Positions 8,404 to 18,260 are shown, counted from the first letter of the stretch. The stretch is DNA of 64,000 nucleotides from Spiractinospora alimapuensis (GCF_018437505.1 NZ_CP072467.1:2542001-2606000), one strand, 5' to 3'. Notes: a model not told the origin generated them from the letters alone. Program-made: numbers and translations.

Positions 8404-9732
8404 TCAGCGTTCGTCGACGACCCGACGCATCTTCCCCACGGACCGTTCGATGGCGTCCTGGTCCACGACGTCGACGGCGACCTGCACCCCGACGCGGTCC
8501 TTGATCTGGCGTTCGAGGTCGGCTCCGGCCTGGAGCCTTTGACCGGGGTCCGCGTCGGCGCGCGCCTCGACTCGCACGATCATGTGGTCCAGTCGCTCCC
8601 GCTTGCGCAGCACGAGCTGGAAGTGGGGAGAGAGGGCGTCGGTGCGCAGCACGAGTTCCTCGATCTGAGTCGGGAACACGTTCACGCCGCGCAGGATCAC
8701 CATGTCGTCGCTGCGTCCGGTGACCTTCTCCATCCGGCGGAACGCGGGGCGCGCGGTTCCCGGGAGCAGGCGCGTCAGGTCCCGGGTGCGGTAGCGAATG
8801 ATCGGCATCGCCTGCTTGGTGAGGGAGGTGAAGACGAGCTCTCCCCGCTCCCCCTCCTCCAGCACGGTGCCGTCCACGGGGTCGATGACCTCGGGGAGGA
8901 AGTGATCCTCCCAGATGTGCAGCCCGTCCTTGGATTCCACACACTCCTGGGAGACGCCGGGGCCCATCACCTCGCTGAGGCCGTAGATGTCGACCGCGTG
9001 CAGGTTCGTGCGGCTCTCGATCTCGGTACGCATCCCCTGCGTCCACGGTTCCGCGCCGAAGATCCCCACCCGGAGGGACGAGGACGCGGGGTCGATGCCC
9101 TGGCGCTCGAACTCGTCGAGGATGGTCAGCATGTAGGACGGCGTGACCATGATGATCTCGGGTCGGAAGTCGTTGATCAGTTGGACCTGGCGTGGGGTCA
9201 TGCCGCCGGAGGCGGGGACCACGGTGCAGCCGAGCCGCTCGGCTCCGTAGTGCGCGCCCAGGCCGCCGGTGAACAGTCCGTAGCCGTAGGCGACGTGCAC
9301 CTTGTGGCCCGGGCGTCCTCCGGCCGCGCGGATGGAGCGGGCCATGAGGGTCGCCCAGGTGTCGATGTCGCCCTCGGTGTAGCCGACCACGGTGGGCGTG
9401 CCGGTGGTACCGCTGGAGGCGTGGATGCGGCTCACCTGGCTGTCGGGCACGGCGAACAGCCCGAAGGGGTAGTTCTCCCGCAGGTCGTCCTTGGTGGTGA
9501 AGGGGAACTTCCGCAGGTCGTCCAGGGTCTGGCAGTCCTGCGGGCTCACTCCGGCGGCGTCGAACGCGGCGCGGTAGTGGGGCACGTGGTCGTAGGCGCG
9601 GCGCAGTGTGGCCTGGAGCAGACGCAGTTGGTGCGCGCGCAGCTCGGTGACGCTCAGGCGTTCGGCCGGGTCCAGGGTGGCGGGGTCGGCCGGGGCACCC
9701 AGACGGATGCGTGGGGGGACGTCCGTGCTCAC
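8404..9732 (-). CDS. paaK: Phenylacetate-CoA ligase
   Basis: 442 residues, the normal length for PaaK. It activates phenylacetate with ATP and CoA to phenylacetyl-CoA, the first step of aerobic phenylacetate breakdown. Seen: the P-loop-like IHASSGTTGTPTVVGYTEGD motif near residue 105, the adenylate-forming core VDIYGLSEVMGPGVSQEC, the RYRTRDLTRLLPG hinge and the C-terminal GRSDDMVILRGVNVFPTQIE subdomain. The ATG overlaps the paaI stop by four bases (ATGA), so translation is coupled. It belongs to the leftward paaI-paaK unit. Confidence 0.95.
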   Translation of the reverse strand: MSTDVPPRIRLGAPADPATLDPAERLSVTELRAHQLRLLQATLRRAYDHVPHYRAAFDAAGVSPQDCQTLDDLRKFPFTTKDDLRENYPFGLFAVPDSQVSRIHASSGTTGTPTVVGYTEGDIDTWATLMARSIRAAGGRPGHKVHVAYGYGLFTGGLGAHYGAERLGCTVVPASGGMTPRQVQLINDFRPEIIMVTPSYMLTILDEFERQGIDPASSSLRVGIFGAEPWTQGMRTEIESRTNLHAVDIYGLSEVMGPGVSQECVESKDGLHIWEDHFLPEVIDPVDGTVLEEGERGELVFTSLTKQAMPIIRYRTRDLTRLLPGTARPAFRRMEKVTGRSDDMVILRGVNVFPTQIEELVLRTDALSPHFQLVLRKRERLDHMIVRVEARADADPGQRLQAGADLERQIKDRVGVQVAVDVVDQDAIERSVGKMRRVVDER

Positions 9733-10184
9733 TCGTCGTTCCTGTCTGGTCGGAGGGATCGGCTGCGCCCTCGGAACTCCGCGACCACGGTGGAGCCGTC
9801 CTCGTCCACGCGGTGCACGGTGACGTCGTAGATGCCGTTGCGGCCGTAGCGGGTGCGCTCCGTGGCGGTGGCGATGAGTTCGTCGCCCAACCGCGCGGGG
9901 GCGACGAACGTGATCTCGGCGCCGGAGGCGACGGTGACCGGGCCCTCGCTGTTGCAGGCGCAGGCGAACGTCGTGTCGGCGAGGAGGAACAGGTAGCCGC
10001 CGTGCGCGATGTCGTGCCCGTTCACCATGGACGCGGTGATCCGCATGCGGGTCCGCGCGGCCCCGTGTCCGGCCTCCAGCAGTTCGATGCCGAGAGACTT
10101 GGAGGCGACGTCGTCGGCGAACATCGCCAACGCGGGGTTGTGGCTGTCTTCGGCGGCCGACGGCACGGGCGTCACGCTACCCAT
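9729..10184 (-). CDS. paaI: Hydroxyphenylacetyl-CoA thioesterase PaaI
   Basis: 151 residues with a single hotdog fold. The signature NGHDIAHGGYLFLLADTTFA carries the conserved N-G-H/D site and the Asp of PaaI thioesterases. PaaI hydrolyses dead-end ring-hydroxylated phenylacetyl-CoA products and so recycles CoA. The gene leads the leftward paaI-paaK unit. A PaaR-type palindrome begins four bases before the start codon, so the transcript is either leaderless or very short-leadered and tightly repressed. Confidence 0.95.
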   Translation of the reverse strand: MGSVTPVPSAAEDSHNPALAMFADDVASKSLGIELLEAGHGAARTRMRITASMVNGHDIAHGGYLFLLADTTFACACNSEGPVTVASGAEITFVAPARLGDELIATATERTRYGRNGIYDVTVHRVDEDGSTVVAEFRGRSRSLRPDRNDE

Positions 10185-10187
10185 CTA

Positions 10188-10209
10188 ACTGACCGAACGG
10201 ACGGTTGCT
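10188..10209. promoter_or_regulatory. PaaR-type operator at paaI
   Basis: The 22-base site reads ACTGACCG-AACGGA-CGGTTGCT. It closely fits the consensus described for actinobacterial PaaR (ACTnACCG-nnCGnn-CGGTnAGT). It lies immediately upstream of the paaI start codon. A second, weaker site is found upstream of paaZ. Confidence 0.65.
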
Positions 10210-10355
10210 AATCGGTAGGGGCCCAGTTAACGCGTGCCGTCACAACCGTGTCAAGGGTTACGTCCGCCGCGCCGAACGGGCGCGGATCGGCCCGAGCACG
10301 GGACACCCCGACCCCGTGGGACACCCTTCCCCGCCGGCGCGCTCTACGTTAGGCT

Positions 10356-10379
10356 AATTTCCCGAACGTTCGGTTGGTT
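10356..10379. promoter_or_regulatory. Second PaaR-type palindrome upstream of paaZ
   Basis: A perfect 12-base palindrome, CCGAACGTTCGG (10362-10373), is flanked by AATTTC and TTGGTT. The core shares the CCGaaCG and CGG parts of the PaaR consensus. It sits 91 bases before the paaZ start and would let one repressor control both divergent units. Confidence 0.55.
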
Positions 10380-10469
10380 ATTCGTGGCGCGACGCCCCGG
10401 ACCCGCGTCCGCACCGACTCCGGGACACACCGTCTCCGTGAAGTGGCGACAAGGGAGGACAGCACTCCG

Positions 10470-12506
10470 ATGACGACGCTGCGCAGCTATGTCAGCGGTG
10501 AGTGGCACGCCCCGACCGGTGACGGCACCCCGATCCTGGACGCCGTCACCGGCGACGAGGTGGCCCGCGTGTCCGCCGCCGGGGTCGACCGGCCGGCGGC
10601 CGTGACGTACGCCCGTGGTGTGGGTGGCCCGGCCCTGCGGTCGCGGACGTTCCACCAGCGCGCCGCGATCCTGAAATCCCTGGCCAAGCACCTGCGCGAC
10701 CACCGTGAGGAGCTCTACGCGCTGTCCGCCCGCACCGGTGCGACCCGGGGCGACGCACGGTTCGACGTGGACGGGGGCATCGGTGTCCTGTTCAGCTACG
10801 CCAGCAAGGGGCGACGCGAGCTCCCCAACGACACCGTCTACGTGGACGGACCGGTGGAGCCGCTGGGCCGACAGGGCACGTTCGTCGGCCAGCACGTCAT
10901 GTCTCCGCTGCACGGCGTGGCGGTGCAGATCAACGCGTTCAACTTCCCCGTGTGGGGTCCGCTGGAGAAATTCGCGCCGGCGTTCCTGGCCGGTGTCCCC
11001 AGCCTCGTCAAGCCGGCCAGCCAAACCGCCTATCTCACCCACCGACTGGTCGAGATCATCGTGGATTCCGGCCTGCTGCCGGACGGCACCCTCCAGCTCC
11101 TGTGCGGCGCCGCCGGCGACCTGCTCGACCACCTGACCGAGCAGGACCTCCTGTCGTTCACGGGCTCGGCCGCGACGGCACGTCAGCTACGGACCCACCC
11201 CACGATCGTCCGGGACTCGGTGCGGTTCAACGCCGAGGCCGACTCCCTCAACATGTCCGTCCTGGGGCCGGACGCCACCCCCGGCGGCACGGTCTTCGAC
11301 CTGTTCGTGGACCAGCTCGTCACCGAGATGACGGTCAAGGCGGGGCAGAAGTGCACCGCGATCCGCCGCGCCCTCGTCCCCCGGGAACTCATGGACGCGG
11401 TGTCCGACGCGGTCGCCGACCGGCTGTCCCGCGTGGTGGTGGGCGACCCCGGAAACGAGACGGTCACCATGGGGGCGTTGGCGAGTCTGGAGCAGCGTGA
11501 CGAGGTGCGTCGTGGCGTGAAGGCGCTGGCGGCCGCGACCCGAACCGTCTCCGGCGATCCGCGACACGTGGACACGGTCGACGCCGATCCCGAGCGTGGC
11601 GCGTTCCTGGCGCCGATCCTGCTGCGCGCCGACGACCCCAACGCGGCCGAGCCGCACGAGATCGAGGCGTTCGGCCCGGTCAGCACCCTGGTTCCCTACA
11701 CGTCGGTGGAGCAGGCCGTGGAGCTCGCGGCGCGTGGCCGGGGAAGCCTCGTGGGTTCGGTGGTGTCCGCCGACGCCGACGTCGCCGCGCGGGTGGTGCG
11801 CGGCGCGGCGCCGTGGCACGGACGGATCCTCGTCCTGGACCCGGACGACGCGGCGGAGTCCACCGGGCACGGATCACCGCTACCGATGCTCAGCCACGGC
11901 GGCCCCGGCCGTGCCGGCGGCGGGGAGGAGATGGGTGGCGTCCGTGGGGTGCTGCACCACATGCAACGCACCGCCGTCCAGGCGAGCCCGAAGGTCCTGG
12001 GCCGGGTCACCGGACGCTGGGTTCCGGGCGGCCCCCGGCGCGAGGACAGCCGGCATCCGTTCCACAAGTCCCTGGCCGAGCTGCGGGTGGGTGACCACGT
12101 CACGGCCGGGCCGAGGACGGTTACCGCTGAGGACGTCGCGCACTTCGCGGAGTTCACCGGCGACACCTTCTACGCGCACACCGACGCCGAGGCCGCGGCC
12201 GCCAATCCGTTCTTCGACGGGATCGTGGCGCACGGCTACCTGGTGGTGTCGCTGGCGGCCGGGTTGTTCGTGGCGCCGGAGCCCGGTCCGGTCCTCGCCA
12301 ACTACGGGCTGGAGAACCTCCGGTTCCTCACCCCCGTGGCCCCCGGTGACGCGCTGACGGTGACCCTGACCGCGGGCCAGATCACGCCCCGGGTGGACGC
12401 CGACTACGGGGAGGTGCGCTGGGACGCCGACGTCGTGAACCAGAACGGGGAGTCGGTCGCCCGCTACGACGTGCTCACTCTGGTGGCCAAGGAGTGGAAG
12501 AGATGA
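10470..12506 (+). CDS. paaZ: Bifunctional oxepin-CoA hydrolase / semialdehyde dehydrogenase PaaZ
   Basis: 678 residues from the ATG at 10470 (AAGGGAGGAC upstream). The N-terminal ~520 residues are an aldehyde dehydrogenase, with the catalytic Cys in [18 protein letters not shown] and the cofactor loop [13 protein letters not shown]. The C-terminal ~150 residues are a MaoC-type (R)-hydratase with a [11 protein letters not shown]...[22 protein letters not shown] active-site helix. PaaZ opens the oxepin-CoA ring and oxidises the resulting semialdehyde to 3-oxo-5,6-dehydrosuberyl-CoA. It overlaps paaA by four bases (ATGA) and leads the rightward unit. Confidence 0.95.
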   Translation: MTTLRSYVSGEWHAPTGDGTPILDAVTGDEVARVSAAGVDRPAAVTYARGVGGPALRSRTFHQRAAILKSLAKHLRDHREELYALSARTGATRGDARFDVDGGIGVLFSYASKGRRELPNDTVYVDGPVEPLGRQGTFVGQHVMSPLHGVAVQINAFNFPVWGPLEKFAPAFLAGVPSLVKPASQTAYLTHRLVEIIVDSGLLPDGTLQLLCGAAGDLLDHLTEQDLLSFTGSAATARQLRTHPTIVRDSVRFNAEADSLNMSVLGPDATPGGTVFDLFVDQLVTEMTVKAGQKCTAIRRALVPRELMDAVSDAVADRLSRVVVGDPGNETVTMGALASLEQRDEVRRGVKALAAATRTVSGDPRHVDTVDADPERGAFLAPILLRADDPNAAEPHEIEAFGPVSTLVPYTSVEQAVELAARGRGSLVGSVVSADADVAARVVRGAAPWHGRILVLDPDDAAESTGHGSPLPMLSHGGPGRAGGGEEMGGVRGVLHHMQRTAVQASPKVLGRVTGRWVPGGPRREDSRHPFHKSLAELRVGDHVTAGPRTVTAEDVAHFAEFTGDTFYAHTDAEAAAANPFFDGIVAHGYLVVSLAAGLFVAPEPGPVLANYGLENLRFLTPVAPGDALTVTLTAGQITPRVDADYGEVRWDADVVNQNGESVARYDVLTLVAKEWKR

Positions 12507-13465
12507 CGACAACCGCAACGGACGAGGAACTGAACGAGGAGTTCACCCGGCTGGTCGACCGGGACCAGCGGATCGAGCCGCGCGACTGGATGCCCGACGG
12601 CTACCGCAGGACACTGATCCGGCAGATCGCCCAGCACGCCCACTCCGAGATCATCGGGATGCAGCCTGAGGGGAACTGGATCACCCGGGCGCCGTCGCTG
12701 CGCCGCAAGGCCATCCTGCTGGCCAAGGTGCAGGACGAGGCGGGGCACGGCCTCTACCTGTACTCGGCGGCCGAGACGTTGGGCGCAGACCGGGGCGACC
12801 TCACCCAGCGCCTGGTCGACGGGCGCCAGAAGTACTCGTCGATCTTCAACTACCCGACGTTGAGCTTCGCCGACGTGGGCGTGATCGGTTGGCTCGTCGA
12901 CGGCGCCGCGATCTGCAACCAGGTCCCGCTGTGCCGCAGCTCCTACGGACCCTACGCGCGCGCGATGATCCGCATCTGCAAGGAGGAGTCCTTCCACCAG
13001 CGGCAGGGCTACGAGCTCCTCCTGACGATGATGCGCGGGACGCCGGCGCAGCGGGCGATGGTGCAGGAGGCGACGGACCGGTGGTGGTGGCCGTCGTTGA
13101 TGATGTTCGGCCCGCCCGACGACGCCTCGCCCAACAGCGCGCGGTCGATGGCGTGGAAGATCAAGCGGCACACCAACGACGAACTGCGGCAACGCTTCGT
13201 GGACATGTCGGTCCCACAGGCGGACGTGCTGGGTGTGCGCCTCCCCGACCCCGAGCTGCGGTGGAACGAGGAGCGCGGCCACTACGACTTCGGGGCCATC
13301 GACTGGGACGAGTTCACCGAGGTCGTGCGGGGCAACGGGCCGTGCAACGCCGAACGTGTGGCGCACCGCCGGCGCGCCCTGGACGACGGCGCCTGGGTGC
13401 GGGAGGCCGCCGCGGCGCACGCCGCCAAGCACGCCGCGCCGAACGCTGGAGGGGAGGCGGCATGA
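12503..13465 (+). CDS. paaA: Phenylacetyl-CoA epoxidase catalytic subunit PaaA
   Basis: 320 residues from the ATG at 12503, which overlaps the paaZ stop; an in-frame GTG nine bases upstream is less likely. The two carboxylate-bridged di-iron motifs are present: E-x-x-H in [20 protein letters not shown] and in [18 protein letters not shown]. With PaaC it forms the core that inserts oxygen across the ring of phenylacetyl-CoA. PaaB is encoded next with another four-base overlap, so PaaZ, PaaA and PaaB are translationally coupled. Confidence 0.95.
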   Translation: MTTTATDEELNEEFTRLVDRDQRIEPRDWMPDGYRRTLIRQIAQHAHSEIIGMQPEGNWITRAPSLRRKAILLAKVQDEAGHGLYLYSAAETLGADRGDLTQRLVDGRQKYSSIFNYPTLSFADVGVIGWLVDGAAICNQVPLCRSSYGPYARAMIRICKEESFHQRQGYELLLTMMRGTPAQRAMVQEATDRWWWPSLMMFGPPDDASPNSARSMAWKIKRHTNDELRQRFVDMSVPQADVLGVRLPDPELRWNEERGHYDFGAIDWDEFTEVVRGNGPCNAERVAHRRRALDDGAWVREAAAAHAAKHAAPNAGGEAA

Positions 13466-13758
13466 GCGAGACAGTCCAGCAGGAGTGGCCGCTGTACGAG
13501 GTGTTCGTGCGCAGCAAGCGAGGGCTCAACCACGTCCACGTGGGCTCGCTGCACGCGGCCGACGACACGATGGCGGTACGCAACGCGCGGGACCTCTACA
13601 CCCGTCGCAACGAGGGCGTCAGCATCTGGGTGGTCCGGGCCAGCGCCATCACCGCGTCCAGCCCGGAGGAGAAGGACCCGTTCTTCGCACCGTCCGCGGA
13701 CAAGGTCTACCGCCATCCCACGTTCTACGAGATCCCGGACGACGTGCCGCACATGTAG
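13462..13758 (+). CDS. paaB: Phenylacetyl-CoA epoxidase subunit PaaB
   Basis: 98 residues. The N-terminus [20 protein letters not shown] and the [20 protein letters not shown] segment are hallmarks of PaaB. It bridges the PaaA-PaaC heterodimers and is needed for electron transfer in the epoxidase. The ATG overlaps the paaA stop by four bases. The C-terminus [14 protein letters not shown] is typical. Confidence 0.95.
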   Translation: MSETVQQEWPLYEVFVRSKRGLNHVHVGSLHAADDTMAVRNARDLYTRRNEGVSIWVVRASAITASSPEEKDPFFAPSADKVYRHPTFYEIPDDVPHM

Positions 13759-13802
13759 CGCCCACGGGGCCGGCAGCACGCTGGGAAGACAGGGAGACAT
13801 CG

Positions 13803-14705
13803 GTGTCCTTCGACAACGCCTACGAGTCCCTCACCGAGGGGGACGACGACGCCCGCTGGGCCTTCGGCACCGGTTTCGTCAACCCGCTGGCGGGCGTGGA
13901 CACGCGCCTGCCGGTCGGGGTCGACCCCGGCGACCTGGAGGCCTACTGCCTGATGCTGGGCGACGACGCGCTCATCCTGTCGCACCGGCTGCAGGAGTGG
14001 GTGACCAACGCCCCGGAGCTCGAGGACGAGGTCGCCCTGGCCAACATCGCCCTCGACCTGCTCGGCCAGGCGCGAATGCTCCTCACCCGCGCCGCGACCG
14101 CCGCCCCGGGCGGAGACGACGGCCCAGCGCGCGGGAGCGAGGACGACTACGCGTTCCTCCGTGCCGAGCACGAGTTTCGCAACGTGCGTCTCGCGGAGCT
14201 CGACAACGGCGACTTCGCCTTCTCCATCGCGAGGCTGCTGGTCATGTCGTCGTGGCGCCTCGCGATGACCGACGGGCTGCGGCACAGCGCGGACCCGGTG
14301 CTCGCCGCGATCGCCGCGAAAGCGGTCAAGGAGATCACCTACCACCGCGACTACGCCGCCCAGTGGACCGTCCGTCTCGGCGACGGAACGGAGTACTCGC
14401 GGGCGCGGATGTCGGCGGCGCTGGCGGACGTCTGGCCCTACGTCCCCGAACTGTTCCGGACCCACCATGTGGAGGAACGCCTCACCCACACCGGCGTCGC
14501 GGTCGACCCGCGATCCCTGCGCGATGAGGTCGAAGGCGTCCTGAACCAGGTCCTCACCGCCGCGACCCTCCAACGCCCCGACACTGCCCCACGAGCGGGA
14601 GTCGCGGGCCGCACCGGCCGGGACGGAATCCACACCGAGTCCTTCGGCTACGCCCTGGCGGAGCTCCAAAGCGTCGCCCGCGCCCACCCGGGGGCGACAT
14701 GGTGA
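13803..14705 (+). CDS. paaC: Phenylacetyl-CoA epoxidase structural subunit PaaC
   Basis: 300 residues from a GTG at 13803 with GGGAG seven to eleven bases upstream; the frame is open further upstream but inside paaB. A ferritin-like helical protein that lacks a functional metal site but dimerises with PaaA. Recognisable blocks are LEAYCLMLGDDALILSHRLQ, ALANIALDLLGQARMLL and AKAVKEITYHRDYAAQWTVR. Separated from paaB by only 44 bases, so it is in the same unit. Confidence 0.95.
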   Translation: MSFDNAYESLTEGDDDARWAFGTGFVNPLAGVDTRLPVGVDPGDLEAYCLMLGDDALILSHRLQEWVTNAPELEDEVALANIALDLLGQARMLLTRAATAAPGGDDGPARGSEDDYAFLRAEHEFRNVRLAELDNGDFAFSIARLLVMSSWRLAMTDGLRHSADPVLAAIAAKAVKEITYHRDYAAQWTVRLGDGTEYSRARMSAALADVWPYVPELFRTHHVEERLTHTGVAVDPRSLRDEVEGVLNQVLTAATLQRPDTAPRAGVAGRTGRDGIHTESFGYALAELQSVARAHPGATW

Positions 14706-14856
14706 GCACCGAAAACCACGTCGCGCCGTCCCGGCCAACAAGGCCCCGCGAGGAACGCCCATCGCGACGAGTCGACCAGGCCCCGGCGGTCGGTGGGATG
14801 CCGAGCGGGGCTTTCGCGGCGGCTTCACCGCACCCGGCCGGGGAAACGGAGGTGCC

Positions 14857-15360
14857 GTGGTGACGTCGCTGGAGATCGCGCGGGCGGTCGCCGAGGAGGT
14901 GACCGACCCGGAGCTGCCGATGGTGACACTCGCGGACCTCGGGGTGTTGCGGGGGGTGGGCGAGGAGAGTGGGACGGTCGTCGTGACCATCACTCCGACC
15001 TACAGCGGCTGCCCGGCGATCGACGCGATGCGTGACGACCTGGAGCGCGCGCTGCGTGGCGCCGGGGTGAGCGACCTCGAGATCCGGACCGCGTTGGATC
15101 CGGCGTGGACCAGCGACTGGATCACGGCGCGTGGGCGGCGGCGGTTGGCCGAGTCGGGGATCGCCCCGCCGGACCCCGCGCCGGTCCACACGTCAGGGCC
15201 GATCCCGCTGCGGTTGAGGCCCACCGTGCGTGTCGTCCCGTGTCCTCGGTGCGGTTCGCGTGACACCGAGGAGTTGTCACCGTTCTCCGCCACGGCGTGC
15301 AAGGCCCTACGGCGCTGCCGTACCTGTGCCGAGCCGTTCGAGAAGTTCAAGGAACTGTAG
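14857..15360 (+). CDS. paaD: Phenylacetate epoxidase assembly factor PaaD (MIP18/DUF59 family)
   Basis: 167 residues from a GTG at 14857 with AACGGAGG upstream. The N-terminal ~80 residues are a MIP18/DUF59 fold (VTDPELPMVTLADLGVLRGV, then ITPTYSGCPAIDAM). The C-terminus has a zinc-ribbon-like set of four Cys (CPRCGSRDTEE, then CRTCAEPFEKFKEL). PaaD is thought to help build or insert the iron-sulfur cluster of PaaE or metal in PaaA. The 151 bases before it hold no gene and do not break the operon convincingly. Confidence 0.93.
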   Translation: MVTSLEIARAVAEEVTDPELPMVTLADLGVLRGVGEESGTVVVTITPTYSGCPAIDAMRDDLERALRGAGVSDLEIRTALDPAWTSDWITARGRRRLAESGIAPPDPAPVHTSGPIPLRLRPTVRVVPCPRCGSRDTEELSPFSATACKALRRCRTCAEPFEKFKEL

Positions 15361-15457
15361 GCCCGGCCGTGGGTGCGAACGACCCGCCTGTAGCAGGTGA
15401 ATATGCACGATCACTCGATGGATGTGAGCGGATACCGATGGGTGTGGAGAAATCCTG

Positions 15458-16540
15458 ATGGGTGGAGTTACCGCGAGTGGGGTGCGCGCCGAGTTCCATG
15501 AGCTCACCGTCGCCGAGGTGACCGCGCTGTGCGACGACGCCGTCGCGGTGACCTTCGCCGTGCCGCCCGATCTTCGAGACCGATACGTGTTCCGGCCGGG
15601 CCAGTCGGTCGTGCTGCGGCGCTTCGTCGACGGACGTGAGGAGCGGCGTAACTACTCGATCTGCGCGCCGGACGGAGAACGCCTGCGGATCGGGGTTCGG
15701 GCGATCCCCGACGGTCTGTTCTCCACCTGGTTGGTGCGGGAGGTGCGGACGGGGGACCGCGTGGAGGTGTCCACCCCGACCGGCACCTTCACGCCGCCGG
15801 CCGACAGCGGACGCCACCACGTCCTCGTGGTGGCGGGCTCCGGCATCACTCCGTCGCTGTCGATCGCCGCGTCGCTGCTCCGGGACCCCACGTGCACGGT
15901 GACCCTGTTCTACGGGAACCGCCGCGCCTCCACGGTGATGTTCGCCGAGGAGCTGGCGGACCTGAAGGACCGATACCCCGCGCGGTTCCACCTGGCGCAC
16001 GTCCTGTCCCGGGAACCACGGGAGGCCGAGCTCTTCTCCGGCCGCCTGGACGCGGAGAGACTGCGTGCGCTCCTGCCCCGGACCGTGTCCACCGACCAGG
16101 TGGACCAGTGGTGGCTCTGTGGACCGTTCGCGATGGTGACGGAGGCGGAGGAGCTGCTGGCCTCGATGGGGGTGCCACGGGACAGAACCCACCACGAACT
16201 CTTCTACGTGGGCGACGCGCCACCGCCACCGGTGGACCGCGTCGAGCCCACACCCGAGGGGAAGACCAGCGATGTCACCGCCGTTCTCGACGGCCGGAGC
16301 TCCACGGTCTCCGTTCCCCAGGGGGTCTCGGTGCTGGAAGGGGCGCAACGTGCCCGTCCCGACCTGCCCTTCGCCTGTAAGGGAGGCGTCTGTGGGACGT
16401 GCCGAGCCCGGCTGGTGTCGGGCGAGGTGCACATGCGACGCAACTACGCGTTGGAGGACTCCGAGGTCGAGGCCGGTTTCGTCCTGACCTGCCAGTCCAT
16501 CCCGATCACCGAACAGGTGACCGTGGACTACGACCACTGA
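15458..16540 (+). CDS. paaE: Phenylacetyl-CoA epoxidase reductase PaaE
   Basis: 360 residues. It passes electrons from NADPH to the PaaA di-iron centre. Domains in order: FAD-binding (RPGQSVVLRR, RRNYSICA), NAD(P)-binding (VVAGSGITPSLSIAASLL, WWLCGPFAM) and a plant-type [2Fe-2S] domain (FACKGGVCGTCRARL with the fourth Cys in VLTCQS). Begins at an ATG 97 bases after paaD. It ends the cluster: no paaF, G, H or J genes follow, so lower-pathway enzymes must come from elsewhere in the genome. Confidence 0.95.
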   Translation: MGGVTASGVRAEFHELTVAEVTALCDDAVAVTFAVPPDLRDRYVFRPGQSVVLRRFVDGREERRNYSICAPDGERLRIGVRAIPDGLFSTWLVREVRTGDRVEVSTPTGTFTPPADSGRHHVLVVAGSGITPSLSIAASLLRDPTCTVTLFYGNRRASTVMFAEELADLKDRYPARFHLAHVLSREPREAELFSGRLDAERLRALLPRTVSTDQVDQWWLCGPFAMVTEAEELLASMGVPRDRTHHELFYVGDAPPPPVDRVEPTPEGKTSDVTAVLDGRSSTVSVPQGVSVLEGAQRARPDLPFACKGGVCGTCRARLVSGEVHMRRNYALEDSEVEAGFVLTCQSIPITEQVTVDYDH

Positions 16541-16593
16541 GAACCGCCACGGACGAACGTCGCTACGCGGTGGAACGGGGGCGTCGGGGGTGG

Positions 16594-17529
16594 TCAGTAG
16601 TCACAGGTCTCCACGTCGGCCAGCTCGAGCAGTGTCCGGACGTGCGCCTCGGTCGCGTCGCCGTAGGTGCACCGCGCCACGGCGAGCAGCGGCGCCATGG
16701 CGGTGCAGACGTCCAGCAGCCGCTCCTCGGTGGTGCCGATCCGCGGCGCCAGGACGCGCACCCGACGGTCGACCTCGTCGCGGCTCTCCGCCTTCCACAG
16801 CGCCCAGTCGACCGCGTCGAAGGCGGGGTCGCCGAGGCATCCCTGGGGGTCGATGGCCACGAGTCCCCGGTTCGGACCGCCGTACAGAACGTGGTTGGGG
16901 TACAGATCTCCGTGCAGGGGGACCAGGGTCTCCTGCGAGTCCGCGAGAGCGCGGGCGCGTCCGAAGCCGCGGTGGAGGAGCGCCAGGGAGATCCGGTCGG
17001 CGGCGGGGCCCTCCGCCCGGCGCTGCTCCCAGTGATCGTAGAAGAAGTGGATCCGCCCGATCAGCGACCGCAACTGGGCGATCTGTCGGTCGGTCATGCG
17101 CACTTCGTGCAGTTCACTGAGCAGGTCGCCGACCTCGCCCATGTCCGGGACCACACCACGCTCGAAGACGGTGTCGCCCGGCTCTATGGCCTCCTGCAGC
17201 AGGACACCGGCGGACGGGTCAACCTCCAGGACGCGGGGTACCCGCCTGGACTCCTCCCAGAGGCGCAACATGCGTGCCTCCGCGGCGATCAGGCCGGCGT
17301 CGGGACCGACCTTGAGCATGCACGCCGTACCGTCGGCCCGCTGGCACCCGTAGACCGCGGAGGTCCGACCGCCGCGTCGGACACCGGTATAGGTGATCTT
17401 CCAGCGTTCCGCCACGGCGGTAAGGCGCTGCGGGAGTCCCGACGCCCAATGTCGGGCCCCGACCCCGAACCGTTCCACTAACAACGAGAGATGATCTTCG
17501 TCCACCGAACCCACTGTGACCCACTCCAT
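16594..17529 (-). CDS. Aminoglycoside 6-phosphotransferase / hydroxyurea kinase-like protein
   Basis: 311 residues from the ATG at 17529. It belongs to the APH(6)/Hur kinase family: the Brenner-type catalytic motif reads LHGDLYPNHVLYGG and the DFG-equivalent reads AIDPQGCLGDPAFDAVDWAL. These enzymes phosphorylate streptomycin or related hydroxyls, or hydroxyurea. In soil actinomycetes many homologues have no proven resistance role. It stands alone, converging on paaE. Confidence 0.85.
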   Translation of the reverse strand: MEWVTVGSVDEDHLSLLVERFGVGARHWASGLPQRLTAVAERWKITYTGVRRGGRTSAVYGCQRADGTACMLKVGPDAGLIAAEARMLRLWEESRRVPRVLEVDPSAGVLLQEAIEPGDTVFERGVVPDMGEVGDLLSELHEVRMTDRQIAQLRSLIGRIHFFYDHWEQRRAEGPAADRISLALLHRGFGRARALADSQETLVPLHGDLYPNHVLYGGPNRGLVAIDPQGCLGDPAFDAVDWALWKAESRDEVDRRVRVLAPRIGTTEERLLDVCTAMAPLLAVARCTYGDATEAHVRTLLELADVETCDY

Positions 17530-17585
17530 ACTCCTCACTGTACGGGGAAGGTCCCAACGCCCACGGAGCCCAGACGGCACAGGAC

Positions 17586-18260
17586 TTACGCGCGCAGCCG
17601 GGTGGCCGCCGCGCGGTGCTGGGCGAGCAGCGCCTCCACGACGAAGTCCGCGGGCCACAGCGGATCGGCGACGGCCGTCGCCCCGACCTCACGCAGGAGT
17701 GCGTGGTCGGTGCCGCCGACCAGACGCCACGGGGCGACGGCGACGCGGTCCCTGCCGTCCCGCCGCATCCGCTCCACCGCGTCCAAGGCCGACGGATCCG
17801 AGGCGCGCACGTAACCGACCTGCACCGGGGCCTCGGCATGGCGGCGCAGCATGCGTGCGGCGAGCTCGACCTCGGTCCGTTCCTCGGCGTCGGTGACACC
17901 GTCGACCGCGAGCACCACGGCCTCTCCCCTGCGCCATCCGGCGGACTCCAGTCGGCGCACCAGGTGCGCGACGATCGACGGGGCCGCGCCGAGCGGCTCG
18001 ACCGCGAAGGAGTCGAATCGGTTGTCCAGGTCGAGCGTGGCGAACTGGTGTGCGCTCGCGGTGTCCTCGCCGGCCAGGAACGCCGGAACCGCGATGACGG
18101 AGCGCTCCAGTTCCTCGATGAGCGCGGCCGCGTCGCCGTCGAACGCCGGTATGACCTCGACCTCATTGCGCGCGGCGGCCGCGTTCGCCAATTCGTTCAA
18201 CGCGTCCATCCGCGTGGGGTCATTCGAGCCATCAGCAACAAGAACCATTGCCGGAACCAT
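17586..18260 (-). CDS. CbiX/sirohydrochlorin-chelatase-like protein with altered active site
   Basis: 224 residues from the ATG at 18260 with GGAGACGAAC upstream. Two tandem half-domains of the CbiX type are visible. However, the family start motif AHGSRDP reads VADGSNDPTR here, so the metal-binding His is replaced by Asp, and the second half lacks a clear His too. Catalytic metal insertion is therefore doubtful. The upstream 417-base gap is unusually A+T rich and could hold the promoter. Not near any sulfate-assimilation or cobalamin gene. Confidence 0.7.
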   Translation of the reverse strand: MVPAMVLVADGSNDPTRMDALNELANAAAARNEVEVIPAFDGDAAALIEELERSVIAVPAFLAGEDTASAHQFATLDLDNRFDSFAVEPLGAAPSIVAHLVRRLESAGWRRGEAVVLAVDGVTDAEERTEVELAARMLRRHAEAPVQVGYVRASDPSALDAVERMRRDGRDRVAVAPWRLVGGTDHALLREVGATAVADPLWPADFVVEALLAQHRAAATRLRA

